Shown here: piece by piece, positions 12,777 to 24,494 of the stretch
Numbering within the stretch: position 1 is the stretch's first letter
Layout of the letters: each line of letters begins with the position of its first letter
Assembly: GCA_949358305.1 (NCBI GenBank)
Contig: OX442317.1
Span: forward strand, 14,512,491 to 14,576,490
DNA: 64,000 nt
Source of the DNA: Strigamia acuminata
Lineage: Eukaryota > Arthropoda > Chilopoda > Geophilomorpha > Linotaeniidae
Direction: 5' to 3'
Notes under the pieces: generated by a model
The model's input: only the letters and a program-made list of their open reading frames with translations
Database searches by the model: none
Told to the model about the DNA's origin: nothing
Position numbers and translations under genes: made by a program

Positions 12777-12918
12777 TTTTTCTATGGGTTTGTTGGGCCA
12801 CCGTTAACCAACTAAAACCTTTTTCTTTGGGTTTGTTGGGCCACCGTTAACCAACTAAAACCTTTTTTCCAACTCGGGGTTCGACGGACCAACTGTTAAC
12901 CGACTAAAGCCCTTTTTC
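12777..12918 (-). repeat. Tandem GTTAACC array (element D)
   Basis: Three units of about 40-50 bp containing CCGTTAACCAAC or CTGTTAACCGAC. In the first two units GTTGG pairs with CCAAC across the GTTAA core. In the third the arms become GACGG and CCGAC, with one base pair swapped and one mismatch. Element E has one more unit. Confidence 0.7.
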
Positions 12919-15430
12919 TATTGTTCAGTTCGACTGACTTTGGTTAGCAGTGCAAAATGAACCTATGCAAGTGACCGTTAACTCAACACTCACATGTTAA
13001 TGCTAATTCCCTATCCAACGCGACTCTTGTAACGAGATCTCACATGCTTATCACGTTACACATTGCAACGTCACGAGGCAGCTTTGGGAATTTGAGGGTT
13101 GACTGACGAATGCCCCGCCCTATCGGCGTACTTCAACAACCTCTCTTTTCTGTTTTGACAAATAAGACTTATCTCTCTTTGGCTCTTTCTAACCTTAATC
13201 CGAACCAACGGGGCTTATTGTCCTCTTTCTTCTCCTACTGCCACTCTGACTGCAAGGCAATAGGCCTTGGCTCTTTGAACCCCAGTCCCAGAATGTATCC
13301 AAGAACTGAGTGTGGGACAACACTGGAATCCATTGTGAGTGGACTACTTAACTATGCTACAACTAAATTCCCTAAGAAACAAATTCGGAAAACTATCTTA
13401 ACTTAAACCGCAGGAACAACAAGTCTTCAAAAGAGAGAGAAGTGCTGCGTTTCTTTTTCCAAAAATGAAATTCTAAAACATCCTCAAACACTACCTCTCT
13501 CGCTGGCTTTGCTGACCAACCATTGTTCCATTCGTCAACGCGGCACTCTGCTCCGCCAACCGCAAATGGCTAAGCGCCAAATGGGTGCTCGAACAAGCAG
13601 GTTAACTAATCGCACAAAAAAAAACCCGAATATGTAACTTTCTATTTCTTATAAAGACAACTTTCAATAAAAAATAAATTTAAAGACTGTTAACCTCTAA
13701 TATCTAATTCTACAACTTTGGAGTCTCGAAAAATGCTCTTACAACCCTGATCTGATCAATTAAGCGCCCTTATACCCCTTCCAACCACACAATGTGCAAG
13801 GTGGAGACTGCACTTACTAACATCAATTGTCTCGAATTTGAAAGACTGACCCTAATGGACGATCGTTTCACCCTGAACAAGCCCCAACATGCAGTAACTA
13901 ACTTTCCAAAAAGGGGGGTACCCACCCAACTGATCTACAAGCGCCCTCGCAAAGACGCTTGGTGGCTGCGAACTTAACAAGCAATTTTCCCCAAAACTCT
14001 GAACTAACTTATAACTAAAAGGTTTACACCGAGAAAATAATGACAAACCCAGTAACGCATCCAAACTTCCTAACCAATTGTGAACGCACTAAAACAAAGG
14101 TACAACACGCTGGAAGTGGGAACATCTACAAATTCTTAGCAGTAACTTCTCAAAAACCTTTTATCACAAACGAGACTGAATGGAGGACTGATTCCTAAAT
14201 TTCCGCTTTCTCTAATTAAACAGCTAGTGTGGCTTATCTTATCTCAACCCACGCACAGGTTCTTCTGAAAAACCTCACACACTAACACCTGCTTAAACAA
14301 TCAACTAAATAATACGGAAGTCCCCCAAAATACAATCAAAACGCACTCTTCCATGTGGTCAGTCCACTGAAAGGCTGGCGGACAAACACGGCGGCCATTG
14401 AGACGGGATCCCTCGCCTCCACTCTCCCACGCAACCCAATATAACTGGCTGAGTGTAGTAGGGGAGAAGGAGCGACCACTCGATTGCCACAACCGAAAGA
14501 ACAAGCAAACGAGCGCGGGACCGCTTCTCATCAGCCTCAAACATGGCCAATCTGCCGTCAGTCAACCTAACAGTTCACAATAGACCTGACCTCAAAACTT
14601 AATCAACTCTTAAAGCTAGAAAGAACTTCAAACACAAGCAAACAAAATTTTAGACTGAGAGAAGTGTCCAAGTGCTTACAGCCTTTCAAAATATTATAAC
14701 CAAACTTATTTCGAAAATTCAGGAGCGTGGCTCTTTCTCAAATTGCTTGAGCCAGGGGACCATACTCTCAGGTCGCTCCCACGCAAAGCACCGAGTCTGC
14801 TCACACAGTAAAACGTTAAACATAACTGCCTGTATCAACTTCAAAACCAAAAAACCAAACACCGCAAAAGCACCTGGATAAAACTCTCAATCTTAACAAA
14901 CCTCTTTCTAAACTAATAAAAGCAAAGCTTGTCTTCTTTCTTTTCTGCCCTGACGGCAGGCGTCCACCTTCCCGTACGACTTGGCGTTAATGCTCAGTTG
15001 ACTGGAGCGTGACTTGTCCTTTGACTTGTCTGCACCGACCAGCAACCCGCTTGCACCGCTAACTGTCCAGCCGTCTTCATCGTCCTGATGTGCCAACCAC
15101 ATGATGCGACCTTGCAACCACAAGCTCCTTGAAGACAATTGCATTGTCCCGCTCAGCTTGACTTGACTCGTACACACCACACTGACACCTCCTGGACAAG
15201 CTCAACAACAGGAAGGCAAAACTAAATTCTAACTTAATTCAAACAGAAACTCCCCTGCTTTAAGCAGTTATATGGAGTGCAAAACTTAAACGCTAACTTA
15301 AATACAAAAAAGCACACTTCCCCTCCCCCCAGAAGGAACACATCAAAAACCCAGAAAACAGCCCACCAAAAATACACTTTAATAACTAAAAATGTTCTTC
15401 TTCTTTCAGGCTGTAGCTGTTCAACTTGCA

Positions 15431-15443
15431 CATTGCGTTGTGT
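15431..15443 (-). promoter_or_regulatory. Shared leader motif ACACAACGCAATG (element D)
   Basis: On the minus strand it is identical to the motif in A, B, C and E, and lies 220 nt inside the 5' LTR. The bases that follow also resemble those in B/C: a CAAGTT core, then a CAG-containing stretch and an A-rich tail. Confidence 0.55.
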
Positions 15444-15634
15444 TTGACTTGGCAGACTCAGGACGTCAATGGCCGCTCTCACGTGACTCTCTGGCGTGCG
15501 CACTTGATGCCGGCCGCTCACGGAACCAGCCGTACAAACGAACCAACTGGCACGCACCAACCCACTTGAATCACTTGCTGAACATCCAAATGACCTCTTT
15601 TCCATGCGCGCTGTACACACGTGCACGAAATCCT

Positions 15635-15649
15635 GGAATCACGGTACCA
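15635..15649 (-). other. Primer-binding site of element D (altered)
   Basis: On the minus strand TGGTACCGTGATTCC follows the 5' LTR at a spacing of 13 bases. The near-identical element E has TGGTGCCGTGACC, so D differs by one substitution and two extra bases in the site thought to pair with tRNA-His. Confidence 0.55.
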
Positions 15650-15662
15650 AAAAACAGCTCCC

Positions 15663-17241
15663 TGTAGCAAACAACCTTGGATCTCACAGGGGAGGACTGG
15701 CGAATTGGTCACCAAACTCTGGAAACCGCCCGAGACTGTATAGTGGTTGATGAAACAAGCTGAAATCCTTTCTCTGAGCCCAAGCCTAACTTGAAGAAGG
15801 ATTAGGCCTGACTGCATGAAACTAGGCCTAACTGCATTTAGATGAAGTGATTGGCAAAACCTCTTTAGCTGCTGGGTAGAAATTCTGTGCTCCCAGGGAG
15901 GAGGAGAGCAGGCAAAGCTCTCTACTCACAAGTCATCCTGTTTATTGAAGTAAAATAAACCCAGGAATAATTTATCCAAAGAAGGAGGAAAAACATCAAC
16001 TGGCTTTAATACTTAACAACTGATAACAACTGAGTTGCTTCTTTAGCAACCTACTCTTAACAACTGGTCACCTGATTACAATAAATGTCAGTGACCAAAC
16101 AATACAGATTTGAATAATAACAATAGTGCCAACAAGGTTTCCGTATATAGACAACAGATGTCAAACTTAACATAAATAAAGGCAAAACTTAACCTAACAC
16201 CTTGAAAACAGTATGACCTGTGCAAACAGCACTTCACTTAAACTTAACAGATAATTCAAAGGCTAAAACTAACATTAACTGCACTCAAAACACAATGCTG
16301 AGCCCAAACCCCAATTGCCACCAAAAGAGGGCGCAAAGTGTCACAAACCTTAACCCGTAACAACCATACAATAACAAAGGTAAAAGCTTAGATTAACAAC
16401 CCTTAATATTGGTAATTTATACAAACAATAACTAGTAAATATTCCCTATGTCCAGGTCTCCTCAAAACCCCAAAAGAAATAATAACAGGGCAACAGTGCA
16501 GCACCAAATCCAAGATGGCGACCATGCAACTGCTAAAATGACGTGAATGGAGCCAAACAAGGTCGCGAGCGACTCACAGGCCTTCTCAACGATGGATCTT
16601 CGTCTTAGAACGGTCAGTACAGCTTTCCCAGTGCTTGGGCATTGAAACCCGACCAATTCAACTCATTTGCAGGACCCACACGACCACGAGAGGCGTCGCA
16701 AGGCGTACGCTCACGCCCGACGCTCGCAAACGCTCACAAACGATGTCCAACGCCCATCCAGCGACCCAAGACACCTGTGGACTACCTTAAACACCAATAC
16801 AAGTTAGTATAAATTAAATCACAAGCAAAATAAGCACCAAAAACCACAATTGTGCTTATTTCAGGTTCTTCCCATCTCCCAGTTCACTTGCGCTATGGCG
16901 GCCATCTTGCCGATGCACGCCTATCTCCTTCGCAAGTGAACTGGAAACAGGAGAGAACTTACAAATACTAGAAATAACTCAGAAACGTGAAAAAGACACA
17001 TAAATTAATTACAAAAGACTAAAAACACAACTTTCAAACATTCCAGGTGTGGCAGGCGAAGTGACAACCCTCTTGAACTACCAGGATCGTGACAACAAAG
17101 CGGCAAACCAACTGGGCATGTCAGATATGTGTTAAAAATCTATCTAAACTTGACAACAAAATTAAAAAGCCTTTTCTTTCTTTCAGAAGATGAACAACGT
17201 GAAATCTCCAGATCCTTTTTGTTGCGTTCTTGCTCGCAACA
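15663..17241 (-). repeat. 5' LTR of element D (1579 bp)
   Basis: Plus-strand ends are TGTAGCAAAC and CTCGCAACA, so both ends carry the TG...CA form. It has the same length as both LTRs of E. It contains a 14-bp inverted repeat (16879-16892 and 16931-16944), two AAGATGG-type boxes and a minus-strand AATAAA near 15940. Confidence 0.9.
16879..16944 (-). promoter_or_regulatory. 14-bp inverted repeat enclosing an AAGATGG box in the LTR
   Basis: CCAGTTCACTTGCG at 16879-16892 pairs with its perfect complement at 16931-16944 around a 38-base loop. On the sense strand the loop holds CAAGATGGCCGCC, resembling YY1/Pho-type sites. The same structure is in the other LTRs of this family, including element F (28727-28740 and 28779-28792, also a 38-base loop). 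Function is not known from the sequence. Confidence 0.5.
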
Positions 17242-17400
17242 GTGTCAATCTACGCAGGATCCTTGACGAGGGAAAGATGCCTCTCGTCAAGTGGGCAGCA
17301 TCAAAGGTAGAAGTCTTTGATGCACTCAAAGACAAGGATTTCCACATGCGTGCAGACAAGTTTGAAGATCTAGGAGTTGTCAAGATGCTGGGCATCCTTT
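17242..17400 (+). pseudogene. pol: Element F pol fragment, end of reverse transcriptase region
   Basis: These 159 bases lie between the 5' LTR of D and the 3' LTR of E. They read open in one frame for about 53 residues, including KWAASK and KMLGI, which fit the last part of a BEL/Pao reverse transcriptase. The frame resumes after element E at 26074 when the shared CTTT is counted once. F's earlier pol, gag and 5' LTR are displaced left of D, outside the window. This piece is therefore a stranded section of a gene split by two insertions. Assignment rests on continuity with the RNase H and integrase segment. Confidence 0.8.
17397..17400. repeat. Target-site duplication CTTT, left copy (element E)
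   Basis: CTTT directly precedes the left LTR of E and recurs directly after its right LTR at 26074-26077. Four bases is within the usual BEL/Pao range. Confidence 0.9.
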
Positions 17401-18979
17401 TGTAGCAAACAACCTTGGATCTCACAGGGGAGGACTGGCGAATTGGTCACCAAACTCTGGAAACCGCCCGAGACTGTATAGTGGTTGATGAAACAAGCTG
17501 AAATCCTTTCTCTGAGCCCAAGCCTAACTTGAAGAAGGATTAGGCCTGACTGCATGAAACTAGGCCTAACTGCATTTAGATGAAGTGATTGGCAAAACCT
17601 CTTTAGCTGCTGGGTAGAAATTCTGTGCTCCCAGGGAGGAGGAGAGCAGGCAAAGCTCTCTACTCACAAGTCATCCTGTTTATTGAAGTAAAATAAACCC
17701 AGGAATAATTTATCCAAAGAAGGAGGAAAAACATCAACTGGCTTTAATACTTAACAACTGATAACAACTGAGTTGCTTCTTTAGCAACCTACTCTTAACA
17801 ACTGGTCACCTGATTACAATAAATGTCAGTGACCAAACAATACAGATTTGAATAATAACAATAGTGCCAACAAGGTTTCCGTATATAGACAACAGATGTC
17901 AAACTTAACATAAATAAAGGCAAAACTTAACCTAACACCTTGAAAACAGTATGACCTGTGCAAACAGCACTTCACTTAAACTTAACAGATAATTCAAAGG
18001 CTAAAACTAACATTAACTGCACTCAAAACACAATGCTGAGCCCAAACCCCAATTGCCACCAAAAGAGGGCGCAAAGTGTCACAAACCTTAACCCGTAACA
18101 ACCATACAATAACAAAGGTAAAAACTTAGATTAACAACCCTTAATATTGGTAATTTATACAAACAATAACTAGTAAATATTTCCTATGTCCAGGTCTCCT
18201 CAAAACCCCAAAAGAAATAATAACAGGGCAACAGTGCAGCACCAAATCCAAGATGGCGACCATGCAACTGCTAAAATGACGTGAATGGAGCCAAACAAGG
18301 TCGCGAGCGACTCACAGGCCTTCTCAACGATGGATCTGCGTCTTAGAACGGTCAGTACAGCTTTCCCAGTGCTTGGGCATTGAAACCCGACCAATTCAAC
18401 TCATTTGCAGGACCCACACGACCACGAGAGGCGTCGCAAGGCGTACGCTCACGCCCGACGCTCGCAAACGCTCACAAACGATGTCCAACGCCCATCCAGC
18501 GACCCAAGACACCTGTGGACTACCTTAAACACCAATACAAGTTAGTATAAATTAAATCACAAGCAAAATAAGCACCAAAAACTACAATTGTGCTTATTTC
18601 AGGTTCTTCCCATCTCCCAGTTCACTTGCGCTATGGCGGCCATCTTGCCGATGCACGCCTATCTCCTTCGCAAGTGAACTGGAAACAGGAGAGAACTTAC
18701 AAATACTAGAAATAACTCAGAAACGTGAAAAAGACACATAAATTAATTACAAAAGACTAAAAACACAACTTTCAAACATTCCAGGTGTGGCAGGCGAAGT
18801 GACAACCCTCTTGAACTACCAGGATCGTGACAACAAAGCGGCAAACCAACTGGGCATGTCAGATATGTGTTAAAAATCTATCTAAACTTGACAACAAAAT
18901 TAAAGAGCCTTTTCTTTCTTTCAGAAGATGAACAACGTGAAATCTCCAGATCCTTTTTGTTGCGTTCTTGCTCGCAACA
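17401..18979 (-). repeat. 3' LTR of element E (1579 bp)
   Basis: TGTAGC...GCAACA on the plus strand. It shares E-specific variants with 24495-26073, such as AAAAACTACAATTG where D has AAAAACCACAATTG. Confidence 0.9.
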
Positions 18980-21368
18980 TCGCTGCCGGCCAAAAAAGAA
19001 GAGAGCAGCCGCCCTGAAGGAACCGCATTCATGAAGAAAAGACCGAGCATACTGACTTTCACCATGCCTATATCCCTTGGCAAGAATCCACAACGAATCA
19101 TAGAACCCCTTTTCCCAAATCGAAAATATATTGACTCTTCTGTTAACAATACATTAACATGAACAGGAGCGGGTCCCCTGAAACGAGAAGATCCTAGACA
19201 TACTGCAAAATAACCGGACTCTAACCTGCAACTCGTAATACAAAGAAACGACTAACAATCACAAAAAAAAGAGCTTGTCTCTCCCATAGAGATTGACCTG
19301 CAGTCAACTTTGGGAAACTGAGACCCCCAACCAATGGGGTCAGTCAACGACAAGACACCACTAAACCACAAATAACCTTAAAGCTAAACTAACGAACCGA
19401 CTTCTCATACACTTCCTTTAAGAGGTAGTTTGAATCCTCAGACAAAATTCGCCCCTAAAGACACCGACTTACGCAAGCACCTGAGCTCAGCCATTGATCC
19501 ATTCAGGAAGCCTGCCAAAGTTGACATCAAACTGAAACGAAAATGCCGCAGAAAGCTAAAGCAGATTCCTATCTAACTAAGCAAAAACCAACCAATTCAT
19601 CGTTGGGACGCCAAGCGACCAACCTAAACAGGCGATCAACTCACGACTTGATGATAAACAACCAGCCAAGCCAGCGACCGTCCACTCAGGCGGCAACTCA
19701 CTGCAAAGATAAACTCGTGCCCAATTTCCTTTAAACTAAATATCTTCCACTAGAAAGAACTAAACTAAACTGTGTAATGAACCAAAATAACAATTGGAAC
19801 CAATAATACGCAATGTCAAAGAACACACCCCCAGTCTAACTACACCTGAAAAATCAAGAAAACTGTGCTCACTTTTTAAAAAACAGTTACCTGTTGACAT
19901 TGCAGAAAACGAAACCCCTCCCTTAGTGAAATCTTCATTCAAACCTCTCTAGAACTCTCACAACGAGAAGCGGCCACTTAAATTTAAGACAAGTAACTTC
20001 AATCGTGCCCCACCCGACTAGTAGTACAAAATCTTTTCTCAATTTTTTTCCACTACAAGCAGGGCTCTGCTAAACTAACACAAGACAAGCCAAAAATTTG
20101 AATCTAAGAGCGCACAACACATAATTCCTTTTTTTAACGAAAAACTAGGGGTATCCCCTGACACCGCGAATTATCCTCAATGCTTTCTCCTCATTCGACC
20201 TTCTCTCTGGCTAACATCTCAGCTAAACCTTCCTTCCTATCATAACCCATTTTCCTCCCGACAGAAGAAGAATGCTGCCACGGCGTTTAAACCACTAATG
20301 CCGGAGCCAGAAAAGGTCGAAAAAAAACAACATCTGTGAATTTCTTTGTGAGAGAAACCCACCTTTTAAAAGTATAAACTATGAATTAACTAACCTTTGA
20401 CTAACTAAGCTTTTATCTCAGAAGACTTCCGCGAGTATCTGATACGCCACTAACCTCAACCCCATGGTCGTGTGACCGTCAGACTCGTCGCAAAAAGCTC
20501 CGAAATCAAACACTAACAAAAAAGGCTAATTACTAATTTCTACTATATCGTCGCCTCTACGTTCTCCTATTGGAAGCTAGCCCAAGGGGACTCGAAATCA
20601 CGACTTACTCTTCATTTCTAACCTCTGCCCTTTTCTCTCATGAACCCCCAAAAAAAACTTGTGCACCTGTGTTCAGCCAAAAACACTTGTGCTTCTCTGC
20701 TCAAAACTTTGGGTAGGAGGGGGCGTGAAAACAAGTTGCGATCCACTCAACTTTGATCGCACATCTCCCAATGCTTGACGCATCTGACGAATTAACTGAC
20801 TCAATCTCATGCATAGGCAAAAAGAAACCCGGATCCAAAGGAGGAGAAGACTTCCTTGCACAATCTAAGTACCAAGGCAAAGTTTACTGCCCATCTCGGA
20901 CGAGCAATGGACAAGACCGAAAGTTGAACAGTGCTCAGAAGCTCAGGAGAACGTGAGCAACAGGAATTAAAGTATGGTGATGAAGTTCACCCTCTAAAAC
21001 CGATTAGCTCCTCGTGTATTGGGTCCAATAACACGAGTGTCCACCAGAGAACCGACACGCCCAAAAAACAGTTCCGTTCCATCCCCCGCGAGACCGAAAC
21101 CATGCCCCGACTGACGAGGACCCTCAAGAACTTTACCCCATGCACCTTGAGTAAGTATACGAAACTAAACCAAAAAAAAAACGCGTGGCTCTGCCTAAAA
21201 GAGAAAAGAATATAGAATCCCTGGCCCTTTCTCACATCAAGGTTGTTGGACTCGCACCTTGTCACTAAGGGCGAGTGTACCCTGTCCTAGAACAACCGAG
21301 AAAGTGAAAGAACTCTGCTTCTGGGCTCCTAACCTTTCACTAACCCTAATGCTTGCACAAAAGTGCTT

Positions 21369-21559
21369 GCTTAAGCCTGATAGACTAAACTATCAATCGC
21401 TTAAGAACCTCTAATTCGCTTAAGCCTGACGGACTTAACTATCATCCGCTTAAAAAACCTCTTATTCGCTTAAGCCTGACGGACTGAACTATCATCCGCT
21501 TAAGACCATCTAATTGCTTAAGCCTGACTGACTTAACTATCATCCGCTTAAGACTCTCT
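21369..21559 (-). repeat. Tandem array with CTTAAG palindromes (element E)
   Basis: Same four units as in element D, same order and length. Confidence 0.75.
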
Positions 21560-21565
21560 AAATGC

Positions 21566-21752
21566 TTTTTCTATGGGTTTGTTGGGCCACCGTTAACCAA
21601 CTAAAACCTTTTTCTTTGGGTTTGTTGGGCCACCGTTAACCAACTAAAACCTTTTTCTTCGGGTTTGACGGACCAACTGTTAACCGACTAAAGCCATTTT
21701 TTCCAACTCGGGGTTCGACGGACCAACTGTTAACCGACTAAAGCCCTTTTTC
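21566..21752 (-). repeat. Tandem GTTAACC array (element E)
   Basis: Four units, one more than in D. The added unit is of the GACGG/CCGAC type. It accounts for most of the length difference between the two elements. Confidence 0.75.
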
Positions 21753-24264
21753 TATTGTTCAGTTCGACTGACTTTGGTTAGCAGTGCAAAATGAACCTAT
21801 GCAAGTGACCGTTAACTCAACACTCACATGTTAATGCTAATTCCCTATCCAACGCGACTCTTGTAACGAGATCTCACATGCTTATCACGTTACACATTGC
21901 AACGTCACGAGGCAGCTTTGGGAATTTGAGGGTTGACTGACGAATGCCCCGCCCTATCGGCGTACTTCAACAACCTCTCTTTTCTGTTTTGACAAATAAG
22001 ACTTATCTCTCTTTGGCTCTTTCTAACCTTAATCCGAACCAACGGGGCTTATTGTCCTCTTTCTTCTCCTACTGCCACTCTGACTGCAAGGCAATAGGCC
22101 TTGGCTCTTTGAACCCCAGTCCCAGAATGTATCCAAGAACTGAGTGTGGGACAACACTGGAATCCATTGTGAGTGGACTACTTAACTATGCTACAACTAA
22201 ATTCCCTAAGAAACAAATTCGGAAAACTATCTTAACTTAAACCGCAGGAACAACAAGTCTTCAAAAGAGAGAGAAGTGCTGCGTTTCTTTTTCCAAAAAT
22301 GAAATTCTAAAACATCCTCAAACACTACCTCTCTCGCTGGCTTTGCTGACCAACCATTGTTCCATTCGTCAACGCGGCACTCTGCTCCGCCAACCGCAAA
22401 TGGCTAAGCGCCAAATGGGTGCTCGAACAAGCAGGTTAACTAATCGCACAAAAAAAACCCGAATATGTAACTTTCTATTTCTTATAAAGACAACTTTCAA
22501 TAAAAAATAAATTTAAAGACTGTTAACCTCTAATATCTAAATTCTACAACTGTGGAGTCTCGAAAAATGCTCTTACAACCCTGATCTGATCAATTAAGCG
22601 CCCTTATACCCCTTCCAACCACACAATGTGCAAGGTGGAGACTGCACTTACTAACATCAATTGTCTCGAATTTGAAAGACTGACCCTAATGGACGATCGT
22701 TTCACCCTGAACAAGCCCCAACATGCAGTAACTAACTTTCCAAAAAGGGGGGTACCCACCCAACTGATCTACAAGCGCCCTCGCAAAGACGCTTGGTGGC
22801 TGCGAACTTAACAAGCAATTTTCCCCAAAACTCTGAACTAACTTATAACTAAAAGGTTTACACCGAGAAAATAATGACAAACCCAGTAACGCATCCAAAC
22901 TTCCTAACCAATTGTGAACGCAGTAAAACAAAGGTACAACACGCTGGAAGTGGGAACATCTACAAATTCTTAGCAGTAACTTCTCAAAAACCTTTTATCA
23001 CAAACGAGACTGAATGGAGGACTGATTCCTAAATTTCCGCTTTCTCTAATTAAACAGCTAGTGTGGCTTATCTTATCTCAACCCACGCACAGGTTCTTCT
23101 GAAAAACCTCACACACTAACACCTGCTTAAACAATCAACTAAATAATACGGAAGTCCCCCAAAATACAATCAAAACGCACTCTTCCATGTGGTCAGTCCA
23201 CTGAAAGGCTGGCGGACAAACACGGCGGCCATTGAGACGGGATCCCTCGCCTCCACTCTCCCACGCAACCCAATATAACTGGCTGAGTGTAGTAGGGGAG
23301 AAGGAGCGACCACTCGATTGCCACAACCGAAAGAACAAGCAAACGAGCGCGGGACCGCTTCTCATCAGCCTCAAACATGGCCAATCTGCCGTCAGTCAAC
23401 CTAACAGTTCACAATAGACCTGACCTCAAAACTTAATCAACTCTTAAAGCTAGAAAGAACTTCAAACACAAGCAAACAAAATTTTAGACTGAGAGAAGTG
23501 TCCAAGTGCTTACAGCCTTTCAAAATATTATAACCAAACTTATTTCGAAAATTCAGGAGCGTGGCTCTTTCTCAAATTGCTTGAGCCAGGGGACCATACT
23601 CTCAGGTCGCTCCCACGCAAAGCACCGAGTCTGCTCACACAGTAAAACGTTAAACATAACTGCCTGTATCAACTTCAAAACCAAAAAACCAAACACCGCA
23701 AAAGCACCTGGATAAAACTCTCAATCTTAACAAACCTCTTTCTAAACTAATAAAAGCAAAGCTTGTCTTCTTTCTTTTCTGCCCTGACGGCAGGCGTCCA
23801 CCTTCCCGTACGACTTGGCGTTAATGCTCAGTTGACTGGAGCGTGACTTGTCCTTTGACTTGTCTGCACCGACCAGCAACCCGCTTGCACCGCTAACTGT
23901 CCAGCCGTCTTCATCGTCCTGATGTGCCAACCACATGATGCGACCTTGCAACCACAAGCTCCTTGAAGACAATTGCATTGTCCCGCTCAGCTTGACTTGA
24001 CTCGTACACACCACACTGACACCTCCTGGACAAGCTCAACAACAGGAAGGCAAAACTAAATTCTAACTTAATTCAAACAGAAACTCCCCTGCTTTAAGCA
24101 GTTATATGGAGTGCAAAACTTAAACGCTAACTTAAATACAAAAAAGCACACTTCCCCTCCCCCCAGAAGGAACACATCAAAAACCCAGAAAACAGCCCAC
24201 CAAAAATACACTTTAATAACTAAAAATGTTCTTCTTCTTTCAGGCTGTAGCTGTTCAACTTGCA

Positions 24265-24277
24265 CATTGCGTTGTGT
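24265..24277 (-). promoter_or_regulatory. Shared leader motif ACACAACGCAATG (element E)
   Basis: Minus strand, 218 nt inside the 5' LTR; identical to the motif in A, B, C and D. Confidence 0.55.
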
Positions 24278-24468
24278 TTGACTTGGCAGACTCAGGACGT
24301 CAATGGCCGCTCTCACGTGACTCTCTGGCGTGCGCACTTGATGCCGGCCGCTCACGGAACCAGCCGTACAAACGAACCAACTGGCACGCACCAACCCACT
24401 TGAATCACTTGCTGAACATCCAAATGACCTCTTTTCCATGCGCGCTGTACACACGTGCACGAAATCCT

Positions 24469-24481
24469 GGTCACGGCACCA
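24469..24481 (-). other. Primer-binding site of element E (tRNA-His)
   Basis: On the minus strand TGGTGCCGTGACC lies 13 bases after the 5' LTR. Its first twelve bases match the complement of the conserved tRNA-His 3' end including CCA. It is the best of the five primer sites in the window. Confidence 0.7.
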
Positions 24482-24494
24482 AAAAACAGCTCCC

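Larger units (their letters stand above)
10193..15662 (-). other. Non-coding internal region of element D
   Basis: On the sense (minus) strand the longest frame is about 130 codons (15234-15626), in the leader, with no recognised domain. Next to the 3' LTR (from 10193) the sense strand has a pyrimidine run and GGCCGGCAGCGA. Two tandem arrays occupy the middle. Other short ORFs also appear in element E, but this only reflects recent copying. Confidence 0.7.
8960..17241 (-). mobile_element. Element D: non-coding BEL-like LTR element, interrupted by A
   Basis: Minus-strand element made of a 3' LTR (right part 8960-10192; the rest is displaced by A), a 5470-bp internal region and a 5' LTR (15663-17241). 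LTR pairing is shown by private variants: both D LTRs share bases that differ from the matching positions in both E LTRs, for example GGATCTTCG against GGATCTGCG. The right flank (17242, GTGTCAATC) is the pol coding sequence of element F, so D sits in F. It is almost the same as element E. No gag, pol or env frame is present. Confidence 0.85.
18980..24494 (-). other. Non-coding internal region of element E
   Basis: Collinear with the D internal region and 45 bp longer, mainly from one extra unit in the second tandem array. No recognised domain occurs in any frame. A 193-codon minus frame at 24068-24649 starts in the LTR and runs through the primer site, so it is unlikely to be a real gene. 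Confidence 0.7.

Noticed and set aside
13110-13406. 98-codon frame in element D, also at 21944-22240 in E
   Set aside because: Identity between D and E is no evidence of coding because the whole elements are near-identical; no domain is visible.
16462-16656. 64-codon frame repeated in each D/E LTR
   Set aside because: Identical copies only reflect recent LTR copying. In the diverged F LTR (28969-29196) the frame shifts after the middle, so protein conservation is not supported.
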